A DNA stretch of 64,000 bases, taken from the NCBI GenBank assembly GCA_029891385.1, contig CM057230.1, positions 21,022,847 through 21,086,846 of the forward strand. Direction: 5' to 3'. The notes under the pieces were generated by a model, which was given only the letters and a program-made list of their open reading frames with translations, made no database searches and was not told the origin of the DNA. Positions 62,112-64,000 of the stretch are shown in pieces. The first letter of the stretch is position 1; the number at the start of each line of letters is the position of its first letter. The position numbers and the translations under genes were made by a program. This DNA is from Erythroxylum novogranatense. Lineage: Eukaryota; Streptophyta; Magnoliopsida; Malpighiales; Erythroxylaceae.

Positions 62112-64000
62112 TCTCGTAAAAAATCTGACATTCAAAAAGGAAGATATAGGATGATTCATTTTAATCAACATTCTAATAATATGCATCATAGATCACATCA
62201 TATGCATACTACTAACCATAAAGGACCCGAAAATTTGGGTACCAAGAAATAAAATAGTTTCTCTGAGATATCCTTCCTTGGAAGATACTGGCAAGCACCA
62301 TTAGTATTTAGGCGGTGGATGCTCGCGACACATGACGGGAAGAAGGTTTATGTTCCTAGACCTTCAGTATAAGAAGGAAGGATCAGTAACTTTCGGAGAC
62401 AACCAGCAGGGAAAAATTATTGGAATCGGGAAAATATGTAAAGATTCCTTTGCATGCATAAATAATGTACTGATTGTTGATGGTCTAAAGCATAACTTGA
62501 TTAGCGTCAGTCAATTGTGTGATTCTAGTTTCACAGTTACATTCAATCAAAATCTTTGCGAAGTCATAAACAAAGATGGGTCTATACTTTTCTCTGCCAA
62601 GAGAAGAAACAGCCTTTACAAAATCAATTTAGAAGATTTTCAAAGACAAAATATTTCATGTTTTCTATCTTCTGAAGAAGAAAGACTAATCTGGCATAAA
62701 AAGCTAGGTCATGTCTCTTTGAAACATATTTCAAAATTGGTAAAACATGATTTGGTAAGAGGTTTGCCAAAATAAGTTTTGACAAAGAACTTTTACGTGA
62801 AAATTGTTTGAAAGGAAAACAAGTTAAAACCTCTTTCTCTTAAAAAGTTTTGTAACCTCATCAAGACCTTTAGAAGCTGTACATATGGATTTATTTGGTC
62901 CTATAAGGACATTAAGTCTTAACGAGAAAGAAATATGGACTCGTCATTGTTGATGACTTTACTCGATTTTGTTGGATATTATTTTTATCACACAAAGATT
63001 AGTCTTTTAAGTGCTTTAGAATCTTATCCAGAAAGTTACAGAATGAAAAAGGAATATCCATAGCCAGTATCAGGAGTGACCATGGTGGAGAATTTAAAAA
63101 TGAGAAGTTTAGAGTATACTGTGAGGAGAATGAAATTTCCCACAACTTCTCAGCCCCTAGAACTCCACAATAAAATGGAATTGTTGAAAGAAAGAATAGG
63201 ACGATTCAAGAGATGGCAAGGACAATGCTATATGAGACGAATCTTCCTAAGTATTTCTAGGCAGAAGCTGTGAATACAACATGCTATATTCAGAATAGGA
63301 TCATGTTGCGACCTATGTTGAAGAAGACTCCTTACGAGTTATAGAATGAAAGAAGACCAAGCATATCTTACTTTCATCCATTTGGGTGCAAATGTTCCAT
63401 TCTGAATATGAAAGAGTTGTTGGATAAATTTGATTCGAAGACCTATCCAGGAATCTTCCTAGGCTACTCATTATCGTCTAAAGCATTTCGAGTTTACAAC
63501 TTGACTTCAAAGACTGTTGAAGAGACGATCCATGTCAAGTTTGATGATAATTCTCAACCCCATAAGAAAGATGACGTGGAGAATGAAGGTCCTTCAAAGA
63601 ACTTAGATGATACCTCAGAAACTCCCTCGTCATACATTCATGAGAACAAGATTGAAGATATTCCAGAAACTATAGAACTAAGACGAAATTGGAGATATAA
63701 AAGTTCTCATCCAGAAGAACTAGTTATCGGTGACACCTCAGAAGGAGTTAGGACAAGGTCTAGATTCAGAAGAGAAGCTAATGTAGCCTTTATCTCTGAA
63801 GTAGAGCCTAAGAAGGTTGAGAAAGCTCTTCAAGACGAAGCTTGGGTGTTAGCCATGCAAGAGGAGCTGAATCAATTTACTAGAAATAACGTCTGGTCCT
63901 TGGTCCTAAACCTTTAAGAAATCCATTATTGGAACCAGATAGGTTTTCAAGAATAAGTTAGACGAATCGGGAAGAGTGAGTCGTAATAAGGCTAGATTGG
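62112..64000 (+). pseudogene. SIRE-like Copia pol, 5' part (continues beyond the window)
   Basis: The protease site reads YLGGGCSRHMTG at about 62300-62335, where YLDSGCSRHMTG is usual, so the catalytic Asp is lost as assembled. A 147-codon frame (62332-62775) covers the protease end and the pre-integrase domain (LIWHKKLGHVSLKHISKLV). The integrase core is scattered over frames (IRSDHGGEFKN at about 63070-63105, NGIVERKNRTIQEMARTML at about 63176-63235, one stop before it). A 169-codon frame (63408-63917) has FLGYSLSSKAFRVYN and the IGDTSEGVRTRS linker typical of SIRE elements, then the RT start (VEKALQDEAWVLAMQEELNQ). The rest and the 3' LTR lie outside the window. Confidence 0.88.

Overview
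The window is nuclear DNA of a flowering plant, probably a eudicot. The genes have short GT-AG introns, the proteins resemble Arabidopsis counterparts, and the intergenic DNA is AT-rich and loaded with plant LTR retrotransposons. The species cannot be named from the sequence.

Left part (1-18.4 kb) is a compact gene block with five apparently intact, multi-exon housekeeping genes. They are U2 snRNP A' (minus, 1869-4848), an ER SIL1/Fes1-type Hsp70 nucleotide exchange factor (plus, 5683-9092), the organellar RAD52-like protein 2 (plus, 10286-12108), a DUF1350 alpha/beta-hydrolase-like protein (minus, 12904-16406) and a GRAM/WBP2-like protein (minus, 17019-18353). Exon chains were rebuilt by hand from reading frame, splice sites and family similarity, and every chain closes in frame. 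The U2A' and SIL1 genes are head to head. The RAD52-2 and DUF1350 genes are tail to tail and, as I recall, are also neighbours in Arabidopsis.

Middle part (18.9-27.3 kb) holds old debris: an RNase H-like fragment fused to a Ty3/gypsy pol remnant (minus), an isolated first exon resembling uroporphyrinogen-III synthase (minus), and a broken FAR1/FRS (Mutator-transposase-derived) gene (plus).

Right part (27.3-64 kb) is a nest of retrotransposons. A 4.8-kb solo-LTR-like element (minus, target duplication CTTAT) contains a solo Copia LTR (minus, target duplication CTATA). An Athila-like ORF1 remnant follows. A Copia element of the same family then spans 34263-59109 on the plus strand, with a perfect CATGT target duplication. 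Inside it are a 1.28-kb tandem duplication of gag, a 3.8-kb solo-LTR-like insertion, and, within its 3' LTR, a 10-kb three-LTR array of a non-coding retrotransposon. One LTR of that array is interrupted by a further LTR joined to a complete tRNA-Asp sequence including CCA. A minisatellite and the 5' part of a SIRE-like Copia element close the window.

The five genes belong to unrelated pathways (splicing, ER chaperoning, organelle DNA maintenance, unknown plastid function, membrane binding). The most unusual structure is the tRNA-Asp-CCA/LTR junction at 54560-56390.
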